A stretch of 64,000 nt of DNA from Rhodocyclales bacterium. GTDB lineage: Bacteria > Pseudomonadota > Gammaproteobacteria > Burkholderiales > Rhodocyclaceae. The notes beneath the pieces were generated by a model. That model was not told the origin of the DNA. It saw nothing but the letters and a program-made list of their open reading frames with translations, and ran no database searches. Shown here one piece after another: positions 47,519 through 56,444 of this stretch. Each line of letters begins with the position of its first letter. Position 1 is the stretch's first letter. The DNA lies in NCBI GenBank assembly GCA_016215645.1, contig JACRIX010000008.1, forward strand, positions 1 through 64,000. The letters run 5' to 3'. The translations under genes were made by a program, and so were the position numbers.

Positions 47519-48452
47519 CGGCGGGCGTGTCCTTGGTCTTCGCGGCAGCGATGATGCGGTCGGCCTCGGTACGCCAGTCGGGGCTGTGGGCGAAGCCGGC
47601 GCCGCCGCGCGACCCGAAGATCCCGGCGTCGGCGCAATCGGCCATCCAGGTCGCACGCTCGGCGCTGGCGGTGGCCGACAAGGGCACCAGCCCGGTATCG
47701 AGCACCGTCTGCGCCACCTCGGCCATTTCCTCGGCGCGGCGACGGCCATGTTCGATGACGCGCTGGAAGAAATAGCTGCCCTGCTTCTCCCAGTCGATGC
47801 CGGGAAAGGTTTCGGCGAGCGAGGCGATCACGGCATCCTCGACCCCGTAGGCACGCGCCGCGGTGAAGCTCTCGATCACCATCGCCTCGAGGCCCTTGAT
47901 CATCACGCTGCGGCACATCTTGGTCGCCGAGACCACGCCCAGCCGTTCGTCGCCGACGCGGGGAGCGAAGCCGAGCACCTTGAGCGCCGGCGCCAGGGCG
48001 GCGGCGTGCGAACCGCCCAGCAGCAAGGGTACGCGGCTGCGATAGGGCGGCACCGAGGTCATCACCGCGCCCTCGACGTAGCGCCCGCCGACGGCCTCGA
48101 TCATGTCCGCCGCGACGATCTTGGCGGCCGGCGACGCGGAGTTCAGGTCGAGGAAGAAAGCGCCCTTCTGGATGGCAAACGAGCACGCCTGCGCGGCGAC
48201 CACCGTCTGGCTGGCAGTGACGGCACTGATCACCAGATCGGCGCCCTCCATGGTCGTCGCGTGATCGGCGAACAGCGGGACCCGAAAGTCGCCGGCGTGA
48301 CGCGCCAGCGCCGTGTCGCCAGCGCCGACTTTCAGGTCGCAGGCGCTGACCAGCATGCCCTGGCGGCGCAGGTCCTCGGCCAGGATGCGGCCGACTTCGC
48401 CATAGCCGACGAGGGCAAGGCGCCAGTGTTTGGGGTTCTCGGGCAGCGCCAT
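47508..48452 (-). CDS. NAD(P)-dependent oxidoreductase, 6-phosphogluconate dehydrogenase-like with DUF1932
   Basis: 314 residues: Rossmann LALVGYGEVGRILAEDL, middle LDLNSASPAAKIVAADMIEAVGG, active-site-like ATKMCRSVMIKGLEAM, C-terminal DUF1932 region. Family members of this type accompany ligI/ligJ/ligK in many 4,5-cleavage clusters, but the reaction is not settled; an accessory step such as reduction or isomerisation of a pathway acid is possible. ATG 48452 shares bases with the ligK stop. One copy of the short repeat is read here as VGAGDTA. Confidence 0.8.
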   Translation of the reverse strand: MALPENPKHWRLALVGYGEVGRILAEDLRRQGMLVSACDLKVGAGDTALARHAGDFRVPLFADHATTMEGADLVISAVTASQTVVAAQACSFAIQKGAFFLDLNSASPAAKIVAADMIEAVGGRYVEGAVMTSVPPYRSRVPLLLGGSHAAALAPALKVLGFAPRVGDERLGVVSATKMCRSVMIKGLEAMVIESFTAARAYGVEDAVIASLAETFPGIDWEKQGSYFFQRVIEHGRRRAEEMAEVAQTVLDTGLVPLSATASAERATWMADCADAGIFGSRGGAGFAHSPDWRTEADRIIAAAKTKDTPADDI

Positions 48453-49135
48453 CAGTCGATGTACCGGAGGCCGGCCTGCTGCAACGGGCCGCGCATGTCG
48501 TACATGTCGAGGCCGAGGATGCCGGAAGCCAGTTTCGCGCGCTTGGCGCCTTCGTTGGCCTCGCGCTTGACGGCGGCATCGAGCGTCTTTGCCGCGATGG
48601 CGCGCGGCACGCAGACCACGCCGTCATCGTCGGCGACGATCACGTCACCGGGAGTCACCAGCATGCCGGCGCAGACCACGGGGATGTTCACCGAGCCCAG
48701 CGTGGCCTTGATGGTGCCCTTGCTGCTGATGCATTTGCTCCACACCGGGAATTGCATCTCGGTCAGGGTTTTGATGTCGCGCACCCCGGCGTCGATGACC
48801 AGGGCGCGGGCGCCGCGCGCCTGGAAGCTGGTGGCCAGCAGGTCGCCGAAATAGCCGTCCGTGCACTCGGCGCTGATCGCGGCGACGACGATGTCGCCGG
48901 GCTGGATCTGCTCGGCGACGACATGCATCATCCAGTTGTCGCCGGGATGCAGCAACACGGTGACCGCCGTGCCCGCGACCTGCGCGCCGGAGTAGATCGG
49001 CCGCATCCAGGGTTTGAGCAGGCCGACGCGGCCCATGGCCTCGTGTACCGTGGCGGAACCGAGGGCAGCCAGCGCATCGGCCGTGGCGCGATCGGTACGG
49101 GTGATGTTGCGATAGACCACGCCCAGTTCGTACAT
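48452..49135 (-). CDS. ligK: 4-carboxy-4-hydroxy-2-oxoadipate aldolase LigK
   Basis: 227-residue class II aldolase of the RraA-like fold. It cleaves 4-carboxy-4-hydroxy-2-oxoadipate to pyruvate and oxaloacetate, the last step of protocatechuate 4,5-cleavage. Features: [13 protein letters not shown] near the N terminus, [19 protein letters not shown], the metal-site [13 protein letters not shown], and [16 protein letters not shown]. Lies between the dehydrogenase-like gene and ligJ. Confidence 0.92.
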   Translation of the reverse strand: MYELGVVYRNITRTDRATADALAALGSATVHEAMGRVGLLKPWMRPIYSGAQVAGTAVTVLLHPGDNWMMHVVAEQIQPGDIVVAAISAECTDGYFGDLLATSFQARGARALVIDAGVRDIKTLTEMQFPVWSKCISSKGTIKATLGSVNIPVVCAGMLVTPGDVIVADDDGVVCVPRAIAAKTLDAAVKREANEGAKRAKLASGILGLDMYDMRGPLQQAGLRYID

Positions 49136-49147
49136 TTCACTTCCCCC

Positions 49148-50176
49148 TTATTTTCCCTTGGCCTTCAGCGCTGCATCGAGGCGCGGATAGACGCGCCGCG
49201 CATTGCCTTCATAGACCTGGTAACGCTGCTCCGCGTTCAGGTTGAGCGTGGCCTCGATGTAGCGCTTCGTATCGTCGAAGTTGAAGCCGGTTTCGGGATC
49301 GATGCCTTTCACCGCACCGATCATCTCCGAGGCGAACAGGATGTTGTCGACCGGGATCACGCGGGTCAGCAGGTCGATGCCCGGCTGATGATAGACGCAG
49401 GTATCGAAGAATACGTTGTTCAACAGGTGATCGCGCAGCAGCGGCTTCTTCAACTCCTGGGCCAGGCCGCGGTAGCGGCCCCAGTGATAGGGCGCGGCGC
49501 CACCGCCGTGGGGGATGACGAACTTGAGTTCCGGGAAATCCTTGAACAGATCGCCCTGGATCAGTTGCATCACAGCCGTGGTGTCGGCGTTGATGTAGTG
49601 CGCGCCGGTGGTGTGGAAGCAGGCGTTGCAACTGGTGCTGACGTGGATCATGGCCGGGATGCCGTGCTCCACCATCTTTTCGTAGATCGGATACCAGTGG
49701 CGGTCATAGAGCGGCGGTGAGGTCCAGTGCCCGCCTGAAGGATCGGGGTTGAGGTTGATGCCGACAAAGCCGTATTCCTTGACGCACTTTTCCAGTTCGG
49801 CGACACAGGTTTTCGGATCGACGCCGGGCGACTGCGGCAGCATCGCCGCACCGATGAAGTGGTCGGGGAAGAGCTCCGCCACGCGATGGCACAGCTCGTT
49901 GCAGATCGCCGCCCAGGTGCTCGACACATTGAAGTCGCCGATGTGATGGGCCATGAAGCTGGCACGGGGCGAGAAGATGGTGAGGTCGGAGCCGCGCTCC
50001 TGCATCTTCTTCAGCTGGTTGGTCGCGATCGACTCGCGCAGTTCATCGTCGCTGATTTTCAGCTCGGCCACCTTGGGCATCGCGGAGGGATCCTTGATGC
50101 CGGCGATCTGGCGGTTGCGCCATTCCTCCAGCGCCTTGGGCGCCGTGGTGTAGTGGCCGTGGATGTCGATGATCAT
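49148..50176 (-). CDS. ligJ: 4-oxalomesaconate hydratase LigJ
   Basis: 342-residue zinc amidohydrolase-fold hydratase forming 4-carboxy-4-hydroxy-2-oxoadipate. DIHGHYTTAP (His6, His8 metal ligands), SPRASFMAHHIGDF, GINLNPDPSGGHW, MIHVSTSCNAC, FVIPHGGGAAPYHWGRYRG and LFASEMIGAVKGIDP match LigJ/GalB-independent hydratases. ATG 50176 chosen for the eight-base distance to AGGAGGC; the ORF extends further upstream into the SD-hairpin repeat and is spurious there. Confidence 0.92.
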   Translation of the reverse strand: MIIDIHGHYTTAPKALEEWRNRQIAGIKDPSAMPKVAELKISDDELRESIATNQLKKMQERGSDLTIFSPRASFMAHHIGDFNVSSTWAAICNELCHRVAELFPDHFIGAAMLPQSPGVDPKTCVAELEKCVKEYGFVGINLNPDPSGGHWTSPPLYDRHWYPIYEKMVEHGIPAMIHVSTSCNACFHTTGAHYINADTTAVMQLIQGDLFKDFPELKFVIPHGGGAAPYHWGRYRGLAQELKKPLLRDHLLNNVFFDTCVYHQPGIDLLTRVIPVDNILFASEMIGAVKGIDPETGFNFDDTKRYIEATLNLNAEQRYQVYEGNARRVYPRLDAALKAKGK

Positions 50177-50180
50177 GGTC

Positions 50181-50250
50181 AGGCCTCCTGCCGGGCCGCC
50201 CCAAGGGAGGCCTGCGCCCCCTCGGGGGGCAGCGAACGAATGTGAGCGTT
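50181..50250 (-). repeat. In-operon SD-hairpin repeat, copy 3
   Basis: Same element as at 42503-42582 and 46522-46601, here before ligJ: GGCCTCC/GGAGGCC arms enclose GCCGGGCCGCCCC and place the ribosome-binding site in a stem; CCCCCTCGGGGGG follows. Shorter than the other copies because the conserved CGTGGGGGCTCAT end is lost. Confidence 0.72.
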
Positions 50251-50306
50251 GCCTGCCCGCAAAGCGGAATTCCAGGCACGCAAAGCGACGGGGTGCATAT
50301 CTTCTC

Positions 50307-50996
50307 CTAGGCCGGTTCCATGCCGTGCTTGCGCTTGGCGGCCGCCGTGGCGGGGGATTGCATGAAGGCGAGCAGCGCGCGCACGGCCTCTGGATGGAGC
50401 GACGCGGTGCAGACGCCACCCGAAAACGTGGACACGATCTCGCAGCCCGGCGGCATGCCGCCGATCACCCGGATGCCCGGGGCGGCAAGCATCTCGCTGA
50501 GTTGCTGGAAGCCGAGTTCGACCCGGCCCCCGGCCACCAGTTGCGCCACCGGTACGCCGGCCGGCGCCTGGACGAGGCGTTCGCGCAGGCGGTCGGCAAC
50601 GCCCCAGCGCTCGAACAGCTTGAGCAGCGCATTGCCGCTGGGACCGGTGGAATAGCCCAGGCTCGTCGCCGCCAGCACGGCGCGCAGCAAACCGTCCTCG
50701 CTCGCCACATCGGGCGGCGCAGTGCCTTCGCGCACCGCGATCGCCACCGGCGAGCGCACCAGATCGACACGCGAATCGGCCAGCACGCTGCCGCCGGAAA
50801 TCAGCTTGTCGATCGCATCGGCGGCGAGGATCACCACATCGAAGGCCTCGCCGGCGACGACCCGCCCGGCGGCATCCACTCCACCGACCGACTCGATGCC
50901 GACATCAACGTCGCTAAGGGCCCGATAGGCGGCCGTCAAGTCGGCCAGGACCCGCCGGGTTGCCATCGAGGAAATGCCTGAGAGCCGAATATCCAT
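50307..50996 (-). CDS. Substrate-binding-domain protein, ModA-like
   Basis: 229 residues of the type II periplasmic-binding fold (ModA/PBP-like): N-terminal IRLSGISSMATRRVLADLTAAY, VVILAADAIDKLISGG, VAIAVREG, YSTGPSGNALLKLFERWG and a closing LLAFMQSPATAAAKRKHGMEP typical of the extracellular solute-binding group. No signal peptide is present, so it is probably cytoplasmic and might sense or carry a ligand rather than serve an ABC importer; no permease genes accompany it. First gene of the minus-strand lig operon; a predicted LysR site lies 47 bases upstream. Confidence 0.75.
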   Translation of the reverse strand: MDIRLSGISSMATRRVLADLTAAYRALSDVDVGIESVGGVDAAGRVVAGEAFDVVILAADAIDKLISGGSVLADSRVDLVRSPVAIAVREGTAPPDVASEDGLLRAVLAATSLGYSTGPSGNALLKLFERWGVADRLRERLVQAPAGVPVAQLVAGGRVELGFQQLSEMLAAPGIRVIGGMPPGCEIVSTFSGGVCTASLHPEAVRALLAFMQSPATAAAKRKHGMEPA

Positions 50997-51042
50997 GACA
51001 ACATTCTGGCAAATGCCCGGCCCCGATCCAAGGCGCCGTGCG

Positions 51043-51070
51043 TACTACTAGCTATCGCGTTTTGTTATGG
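51043..51070. promoter_or_regulatory. Predicted regulatory site S1 for the lig operon (LysR-associated)
   Basis: 28-bp site: TACTAC-TAGCTATC-GCGTTTT-GTTATGG. Matches S2 (52002-52029, opposite strand) at 25 of 28 positions and S3 (60107-60134) at 21 of 28. It overlaps the last codons of the lysR gene and lies 47 bases before the ModA-like first gene of the lig operon. Confidence 0.6.
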
Positions 51071-51987
51071 GCGATGCCGTGGGCGGCGGCGTCGAGCGAC
51101 TCGGCCAGCACCAGTTCCTGCAGCAGGCGCATGGCGCGCTTGCCCAGCGGCGTGCTCGGCTTGTGCGCCGAGACAGCAAGGAACAGGGTGCTGGAAAGGC
51201 CGGGTTTGCTCAGCGGCCGCAGGGTGAAGGCGCCGGGCTGGCCGAAGGCGGCCAGCGCGGTGCGCGTCAGCACCGCATGGCCGTAGCCGGCGGCGACCAG
51301 GTCGAGGATGGCCGGCACACCGGAGATTTCGAGCCGGATGTCGAGCTTGAGGTTGAGCAGCGCCGCCTGGGTCTCGATCAGCTTGCGCATGGCGTGGGTG
51401 CGCTCGGGCAGGATCAGCGGATAGCTCACCAGCTCGGCCATCGGCAGGGGCGTGCCCTTGGGCGACTTCGCCATCGCCGGGCTGACCAGGCCCAGCGGCT
51501 CGTCGAGCACCGGCGTGACTTCGATCGCCGGGTTGGGCTCGGGATTGTGGATCAGGCCAAGATCCACCCGGCCGGTGGCGATCCATTCCGTGAGATGGGT
51601 CGATAGCCCTTCGACGATGGCCAGCCGCGCCCTCGGCAGGTGGCGGCGAAAGGCCTCGACCAGCGGCAGGGTCAGGCGCCGGCCGATGCTGGGCGGCAGG
51701 CCGACGACGATGCGGCCGGCCGGCTCGTCGCGCGCCGCCGCCACATCCTCGGCGGCGCGGGCCACCAGTTGCAGGATGCCGACGCTGTGGTCGAACAGGC
51801 GCTGGCCGACTTCGGTGAGCACCACGCCGCGGCCGTTGCGCGTCAGCAGGTTGACGTGCAGGTCGGTTTCGAGCAGGCGCACCTGGCGCGACAGCGCCGG
51901 CTGGGCGATGTTGAGGATCAGCGCTGCCTTGCTGAAGCTGCCCAGCTCGGCGACGCGGACAAAGTATTCAAGCTGCTTGAGGTTCAT
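51052..51987 (-). CDS. LysR-family transcriptional regulator of the aromatic operons
   Basis: 311-residue LTTR: N-terminal winged HTH (LKQLEYFVRVAELGSFSKAA ... QPALSRQVRLLETDLHVNLL, given in parts) and C-terminal effector domain. A start at 52005 is also possible, but its ATG lies inside the predicted operator S2 whereas MNLKQLEYFV is the usual LTTR N terminus, so ATG 51987 is chosen. Divergent from the TRAP-transporter operon and upstream of the lig operon, it is the obvious regulator of both; the inducer is probably protocatechuate or a pathway intermediate. Confidence 0.87.
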   Translation of the reverse strand: MNLKQLEYFVRVAELGSFSKAALILNIAQPALSRQVRLLETDLHVNLLTRNGRGVVLTEVGQRLFDHSVGILQLVARAAEDVAAARDEPAGRIVVGLPPSIGRRLTLPLVEAFRRHLPRARLAIVEGLSTHLTEWIATGRVDLGLIHNPEPNPAIEVTPVLDEPLGLVSPAMAKSPKGTPLPMAELVSYPLILPERTHAMRKLIETQAALLNLKLDIRLEISGVPAILDLVAAGYGHAVLTRTALAAFGQPGAFTLRPLSKPGLSSTLFLAVSAHKPSTPLGKRAMRLLQELVLAESLDAAAHGIAHNKTR

Positions 51988-52001
51988 GCCGCGGTGCCGC
52001 G

Positions 52002-52029
52002 CCATAACAAAATGAGATAGCTAATAGTA
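52002..52029. promoter_or_regulatory. Predicted regulatory site S2 (lysR/TRAP divergent promoter)
   Basis: Inverted copy of S1: CCATAACAAAATGAGATAG followed by CTAATAGTA. It lies between divergent lysR and the TRAP operon, the standard location for an LTTR operator; a T-N11-A element (TAAC...GATA region) is visible. Together with S1 it forms an inverted pair flanking the lysR gene. Confidence 0.6.
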
Positions 52030-52095
52030 CCCACAATGCCTTTGCCCTGCACTCCATACCTGCTATATTGAACGGGTATTCAATTGGAGGTCCGC

Positions 52096-52635
52096 ATGCA
52101 GGAACCGAAGCCGGCAACGCCCTACGCCCTGAAGGACAGCTTCGGTCCCGGCGGCAATTTCCTGCTCTCGCTGTCACGGCTGATGGCCATCATCGGCGGC
52201 CTGATCTTCGTCGGCCTGGTGATCATGTCGGTGGTTTCCATCGTTGGCCGCAAGACCGTGGGCTTCGTGGTTCCCGGCGACGTCGAGGTCTTGCAGATGC
52301 TGGCGGCAAGCGCCTCGGCCTCCTTCTTTCCCTATTGCCACTTGCTGCACGGCGACATCAAGGTGGACTTCTTCACCCACAACATGAAGCAACGAACGCT
52401 GTGGGTGATCGATGCCGTAGGCTCCTTGCTGGTCGGCCTGTTCGGCGCGCTGGTGGCCTGGCGCTCCTGGGCCGGCGCCATGACGGTCAAGGAGGCGGGT
52501 GAAACCTCGATGATCCTGGCCTGGCCGGTGTGGATTCCGCAGGCCTTCATGGTGCCCGGCTTTGCCCTGCTGGCGGTGGCCGGCATCTACATGTTCGTGC
52601 ATCAGCTGCGCATGGCGGCAAGGGGAAGGCCATGA
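52096..52635 (+). CDS. dctQ: TRAP transporter small permease DctQ
   Basis: 179-residue membrane protein with four TM helices (LMAIIGGLIFVGLVIMSVVS, VIDAVGSLLVGLFGALVAW, AFMVPGFALLAVAGIYMFV) and the FFPYCHLLHGDIKVDFFTH motif of DctQ/DctM systems. Start ATG 52096 has GGAGG eight bases upstream, better than the TTG before it. Next to the LysR gene it serves uptake of an aromatic acid such as protocatechuate or 4-hydroxybenzoate; the substrate is inferred from context only. Confidence 0.88.
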   Translation: MQEPKPATPYALKDSFGPGGNFLLSLSRLMAIIGGLIFVGLVIMSVVSIVGRKTVGFVVPGDVEVLQMLAASASASFFPYCHLLHGDIKVDFFTHNMKQRTLWVIDAVGSLLVGLFGALVAWRSWAGAMTVKEAGETSMILAWPVWIPQAFMVPGFALLAVAGIYMFVHQLRMAARGRP

Positions 52636-53957
52636 GCGGAATGACCATCGGCTTCATCCTGTTCGGCATCCTGATGGCGCTGCTGGTGGTACGCATCCCC
52701 ATCGGCATCGCCATGTTCATGGTCGGCGCCGGCGGCTACTGGTACCTGATCGGCGACTCGATGCCGCTGCTCAATTCGCTGAAGAACCTCGCCTACGCCC
52801 GGCTCTCCAACTACGACCTGATCGTCATACCGCTGTTCCTGCTGATGGGCCAGTTCGCCACGCATGGCGGCCTGTCGAAAGCGCTGTTCCGTTTCGTCTC
52901 GTCTTTCCTCGGCCACTTCAAGGGCGGCGTGGCGATTGCGGCGATCGGCGCCTGCGCCGGCTTCGGCGCCATTTGCGGCTCCTCGCTGGCGACCGCCGCC
53001 ACCATGGGCCAGGTGACGCTGCCGGAACTCAAGCGCTACGGCTATTCCGGCGCACTGTCCACCGGCGCGCTGGCCGCCGGCGGCACCCTGGGGATCATGA
53101 TTCCGCCCTCGGTGCCGCTGGTGATCTATGCCATCCTCACCCAGGAATCGATCGGCAAGCTGTTCATGGCCGCCGTGCTGCCGGGCATCATCGCCATGCT
53201 CGGCTACATGATCGTGATCCGCATCATCGTCACCCTCAACCCGGCCGCCGGTCCCGCCGGTCCGGCCACCAGCTGGGGCGAGAAGCTCGCCAGCCTGCTT
53301 GCCGTGTTTCCGGTGCTGCTGGTCTTCGTCGTGGTCATCGTCGGCATCTACGGCGGCTGGGCCAACCCGACCGAGGCGGCGGCCATCGGCGCGGCGGCCT
53401 GCGGCATCCTCGCCGTGGTCAGCGGCGGCATGCGCCTGGAGGGCATCCTCGAAAGCATGGTCGGCACGGCGCAGGCCACGGCCATGATCTTCCTGGTACT
53501 GCTTGGCGCCGACATGCTCAACACCGCCCTGGCGGTATCGCAGATGCCGGTCGAACTGGCGACCTGGGTCAAGAACAGCGGGCTCTCGCCGTTGCTGGTG
53601 ATGGTGATGATCCTGGTCATCTACGTCCTGCTCGGCTGCGTGATGGATTCGCTGGCCATGATCCTGCTGACCATCCCGATCTTCTACCCGGTGGTGATGG
53701 GCCTCGACTATTGGGGCCTCTCGCAGGGCGACAAGTCGCTCTGGTTCGGCATCCTGGCATTGATGGTGGTGGAAATCGGCCTGGTCCATCCCCCGGTGGG
53801 CATGAACGTGTATATCATCAACCGCCTGGCCAAGGACGTGCCGCTGGTGGAGACTTTCAAGGGTGTGATGCCCTTCCTGGCGTCCGACTTCCTGCGCATC
53901 GCGCTGCTGCTTTTCTTCCCGATCATTTCCTTGTACCTGGTCAACACATTCCAATAA
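52632..53957 (+). CDS. dctM: TRAP transporter large permease DctM
   Basis: 441-residue ion-coupled permease with about 12 TM helices; conserved ACAGFGAICGSSLATAATMG, GGTLGIMIPPSVPLVIYAI, NPTEAAAIGA and IGLVHPPVGMNVYIIN motifs. It exchanges substrate and Na+ or H+ with help of DctP. ATG 52632 overlaps the dctQ stop (ATGA), indicating coupling. Confidence 0.92.
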   Translation: MSGMTIGFILFGILMALLVVRIPIGIAMFMVGAGGYWYLIGDSMPLLNSLKNLAYARLSNYDLIVIPLFLLMGQFATHGGLSKALFRFVSSFLGHFKGGVAIAAIGACAGFGAICGSSLATAATMGQVTLPELKRYGYSGALSTGALAAGGTLGIMIPPSVPLVIYAILTQESIGKLFMAAVLPGIIAMLGYMIVIRIIVTLNPAAGPAGPATSWGEKLASLLAVFPVLLVFVVVIVGIYGGWANPTEAAAIGAAACGILAVVSGGMRLEGILESMVGTAQATAMIFLVLLGADMLNTALAVSQMPVELATWVKNSGLSPLLVMVMILVIYVLLGCVMDSLAMILLTIPIFYPVVMGLDYWGLSQGDKSLWFGILALMVVEIGLVHPPVGMNVYIINRLAKDVPLVETFKGVMPFLASDFLRIALLLFFPIISLYLVNTFQ

Positions 53958-53986
53958 AGTTTGCCCCACCACGGAGGAGACACGCA

Positions 53987-55018
53987 ATGAAACCAAGACT
54001 GCTTGCTGCAATGACTGCTGCTTTTGGCCTGGCCGCCGGCGGCGCACTGGCCCAGGAAATCACCCTCAAGGTGCACCACTTCCTGCCGCCCGCCTCCAAC
54101 GCCCATGCCAATCTGATCGCCCCCTGGTGCGACAAGATCGCCAAGGAATCCAACAACCGGATGAAGTGCCAGATCTATCCGGCAATGCAGCTCGGCGGCA
54201 CGCCGCCCCAGCTTTTCGACCAGGCCAAGGACGGCGTCGCCGACATCGTGTGGACCCTGCCCACCTACCAGGCCGGGCGCTTCACCAAATCCGAGGTCTT
54301 CGAGCTGCCCTTCCTGACGAAAAACGCCGAGACCGCCAGCCCCGCGTTGTGGGACTACGTGCAAAAGAACGCGCTCGACGAATTCAAGGGCACCAAGCCC
54401 ATCTTCATGCATTTCCATGATGGCGCCACGCTGCACTTCGGCAAGGTCGGCCCGAAGACGCTGGAAGACCTGAAGGGCCTCAAGGTGCGGGCACCGACGC
54501 GCATCGGCTCCAAGGTGATCCAGGCCCTGGGCATGGTGCCGGTGCAGATGCCGGCACCGGCGGTGCCGGAGGCCATCGCCAAGGGCGTGGTCGATGGCGC
54601 CATGATTCCCTGGGAAGTCATGACCCCGCTCAAGTTGCAGGAGATCACCAAGTTCCACGTCGAGGTGCCACCCGGCAAACCCAAGCCCTCGAACTCGATT
54701 TTCGTCTTCGCCATGAACCAGGCCAGGTACGACAGCCTGCCGGCCGACCTGAAGAAGGTGATCGACGCCAACAGCGGCCTGGAAACCTCGAAGTGGGCCG
54801 GCAAGGTCTTCGACGGCCCCGAGATCCCCGCACGCAAGATCGCCGTCGAGGGCAAGGCCACCTTCATCATCATCAGCCCGGCCGAATATGAGCGCTGGCG
54901 CAAGGCCACCGACCTGGTGGACGACGAGTGGATGAAGGAAGCCGGCAACAAGGGCGCCAACGGCAAGGCGCTGTACGACGAAGCGGTGATGCTGCTCAAG
55001 CGCTACGGCAGCCTGTAA
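53987..55018 (+). CDS. dctP: TRAP transporter solute-binding protein DctP
   Basis: 343-residue periplasmic protein with signal peptide (MTAAFGLAAGGALAQ) and DctP fold: VHHFLPPASNAHANLIAPW, QLGGTPPQLFDQAKDGVADIVWTL, RAPTRIGSKVIQALG, the Arg/Pro ligand-binding region PEAIAKGVVDGAMIPWEV. AGGAGAC lies before the ATG. The binding pocket is not resolvable without structure; an aromatic carboxylate is expected from the neighbours. Confidence 0.9.
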   Translation: MKPRLLAAMTAAFGLAAGGALAQEITLKVHHFLPPASNAHANLIAPWCDKIAKESNNRMKCQIYPAMQLGGTPPQLFDQAKDGVADIVWTLPTYQAGRFTKSEVFELPFLTKNAETASPALWDYVQKNALDEFKGTKPIFMHFHDGATLHFGKVGPKTLEDLKGLKVRAPTRIGSKVIQALGMVPVQMPAPAVPEAIAKGVVDGAMIPWEVMTPLKLQEITKFHVEVPPGKPKPSNSIFVFAMNQARYDSLPADLKKVIDANSGLETSKWAGKVFDGPEIPARKIAVEGKATFIIISPAEYERWRKATDLVDDEWMKEAGNKGANGKALYDEAVMLLKRYGSL

Positions 55019-55035
55019 GCCGGTTCCGCTACACA

Positions 55036-55064
55036 GGGCAGGTTCCCGCGGGGCCTGCCCTTTG
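55036..55064 (+). terminator. Stem-loop after dctP, possible terminator or attenuator
   Basis: GGGCAGG (55036-55042) pairs with CCTGCCC (55054-55060), followed by TTT only. The short T run makes it a weak terminator; it may thin transcription into the hydrolase gene that starts 20 bases later. Confidence 0.45.
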
Positions 55065-55080
55065 CATTGGAGCAGATCGA

Positions 55081-55923
55081 ATGCGCATCACCACGGTCAT
55101 CCTGGTCCATGGCGCCTGGCACGGCGCCTGGTGCTGGCAGGCGCTGATTCCCGAGCTGCTGAAGCGGCGCCTCGCCCCCTTCACCCTCGACCTCCCGGCG
55201 CACGGCGTCCATGCGCGCTTTCCCGAGGGCTGGGGCGGCGACACCGCGCGTTTCGCCGTCTCGCCAGCGCCGACTTCCGGCGTCACCCTCGACGACTACG
55301 CCAATGCCGTGCTGGAGATGGTCGATGCCGCGGTTGCCGCCGGCTCCGGCCCGGTGATGCTGGTGGGTCACAGCATGGCCGGCATCGCCCTGACCGCCGT
55401 CGCCGAGCGCGCCCCGGCGAAAATCGGCCTGCTGGCCTATCTCGCCGCCTTCATGCCCCTGCCCGGCGTGCCGATGATCGACTATGTGCGCTGCGCCGAA
55501 AATGCCGGCGAGGAAGTCGCCGGCCTGTTCGTGGCGCCGCCGCCGAAAATCGGTGCCATGCGCATCGACTACCGCAATGCCGATCCCAGGCACGGCGAGC
55601 GCATCCGTTCCGCTTTCGCCCACGACGTCGACGCAACAAGCTTTGCCGCGATGAACCACCTGCTGACGCCAGACGTTCCCGCCGCACCGGTGGCGACGCC
55701 GACCGTGGCCACGCGCCGGCGCTGGGGCCGTGTGCCGCGCGCCTACATCCGTTGCAGCGAGGATCGCGCCGTGATGCCGGCGCTACAGGACCGCTTCATC
55801 CGCGAGGCCGACGGCTTCACGCCGGGCAATGCCACCCGCGTGCTGACCCTGGCGGCCAGCCACTCGCCGTTTTTGTCCATGCCGGAACAACTGGCGCAGG
55901 CCCTGGCGGACCTCGCCGCCTAG
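55081..55923 (+). CDS. Alpha/beta-hydrolase
   Basis: 280-residue alpha/beta-hydrolase: ILVHGAWHGAWCWQALIP oxyanion region, nucleophile elbow GHSMAG (Ser98), Asp/His near the C terminus (LAASHSPFLSMPEQLA). The pattern resembles EstC/salicylate-esterase-like or hydroxynitrile-lyase-like hydrolases acting on small esters; an aromatic ester is plausible here. ATG at 55081. Downstream of the TRAP operon, convergent with the thioesterase; the two stops overlap by a few bases. Contains a copy of the dispersed short repeat. Confidence 0.8.
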   Translation: MRITTVILVHGAWHGAWCWQALIPELLKRRLAPFTLDLPAHGVHARFPEGWGGDTARFAVSPAPTSGVTLDDYANAVLEMVDAAVAAGSGPVMLVGHSMAGIALTAVAERAPAKIGLLAYLAAFMPLPGVPMIDYVRCAENAGEEVAGLFVAPPPKIGAMRIDYRNADPRHGERIRSAFAHDVDATSFAAMNHLLTPDVPAAPVATPTVATRRRWGRVPRAYIRCSEDRAVMPALQDRFIREADGFTPGNATRVLTLAASHSPFLSMPEQLAQALADLAA

Positions 55924-56444
55924 CCGGCCTGGGGCACCGGCAGTTCAGTTACCGCGCCCTCGGTACGGCAGACACCGCAGGCCGCCTGCCGGCATTTGAC
56001 ACACGCCACCTTGATGTCCTCGGGCACCGGAATAGATTTGATGCGCTTGGGATCGGCAGGATCGCGCACCGCAAACAGGCGCACCTCGCGCCCTTCGGCC
56101 AGCACCGTATCGCCGCGCCGCGCGGTGTGGTGCATGACGAAGGTCGTGTTGTTCCACTGCTCGATCGTGGTCTCGATCTCGATGTCCTCGCCGTAAGTCG
56201 CCGAATTGAGGAACTTGCACTGGACGTCGAGCACGGGCGTGCCGATGATGCCGCGCTCTTCTTCGGTGACATGCCAGCTGGGAATGCCGCAGGCGACGAA
56301 GAACTCGCGGCTGGCGGTGTCGAACCAGACCAGGTAGTTGGCGAAGAACACGATCTTGGCCGGATCGCACTCCGAGAACGCGATGCGGTGGCGATGGATG
56401 TGGCGGCGGTGGCAGGGGCCTACCGGGGCGGCGATGTCGTTCAT
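55920..56444 (-). CDS. 4-hydroxybenzoyl-CoA thioesterase-like protein
   Basis: 174-residue hot-dog fold thioesterase. RIAFSECDPAKIVFFANYLVWFD follows the Pseudomonas 4-hydroxybenzoyl-CoA thioesterase pattern (shown in shorter form here), with catalytic Asp27 in ECDPAK, and FVACGIPSW and RGIIGTPVLDV also conserved. It would release 4-hydroxybenzoate for PobA. An extra C-terminal tail with four Cys (CVKCRQAACGVC) is not usual for the family and might bind a metal. The ATG overlaps the stop of the upstream oxidoreductase subunit (ATGA). Confidence 0.82.
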   Translation of the reverse strand: MNDIAAPVGPCHRRHIHRHRIAFSECDPAKIVFFANYLVWFDTASREFFVACGIPSWHVTEEERGIIGTPVLDVQCKFLNSATYGEDIEIETTIEQWNNTTFVMHHTARRGDTVLAEGREVRLFAVRDPADPKRIKSIPVPEDIKVACVKCRQAACGVCRTEGAVTELPVPQAG

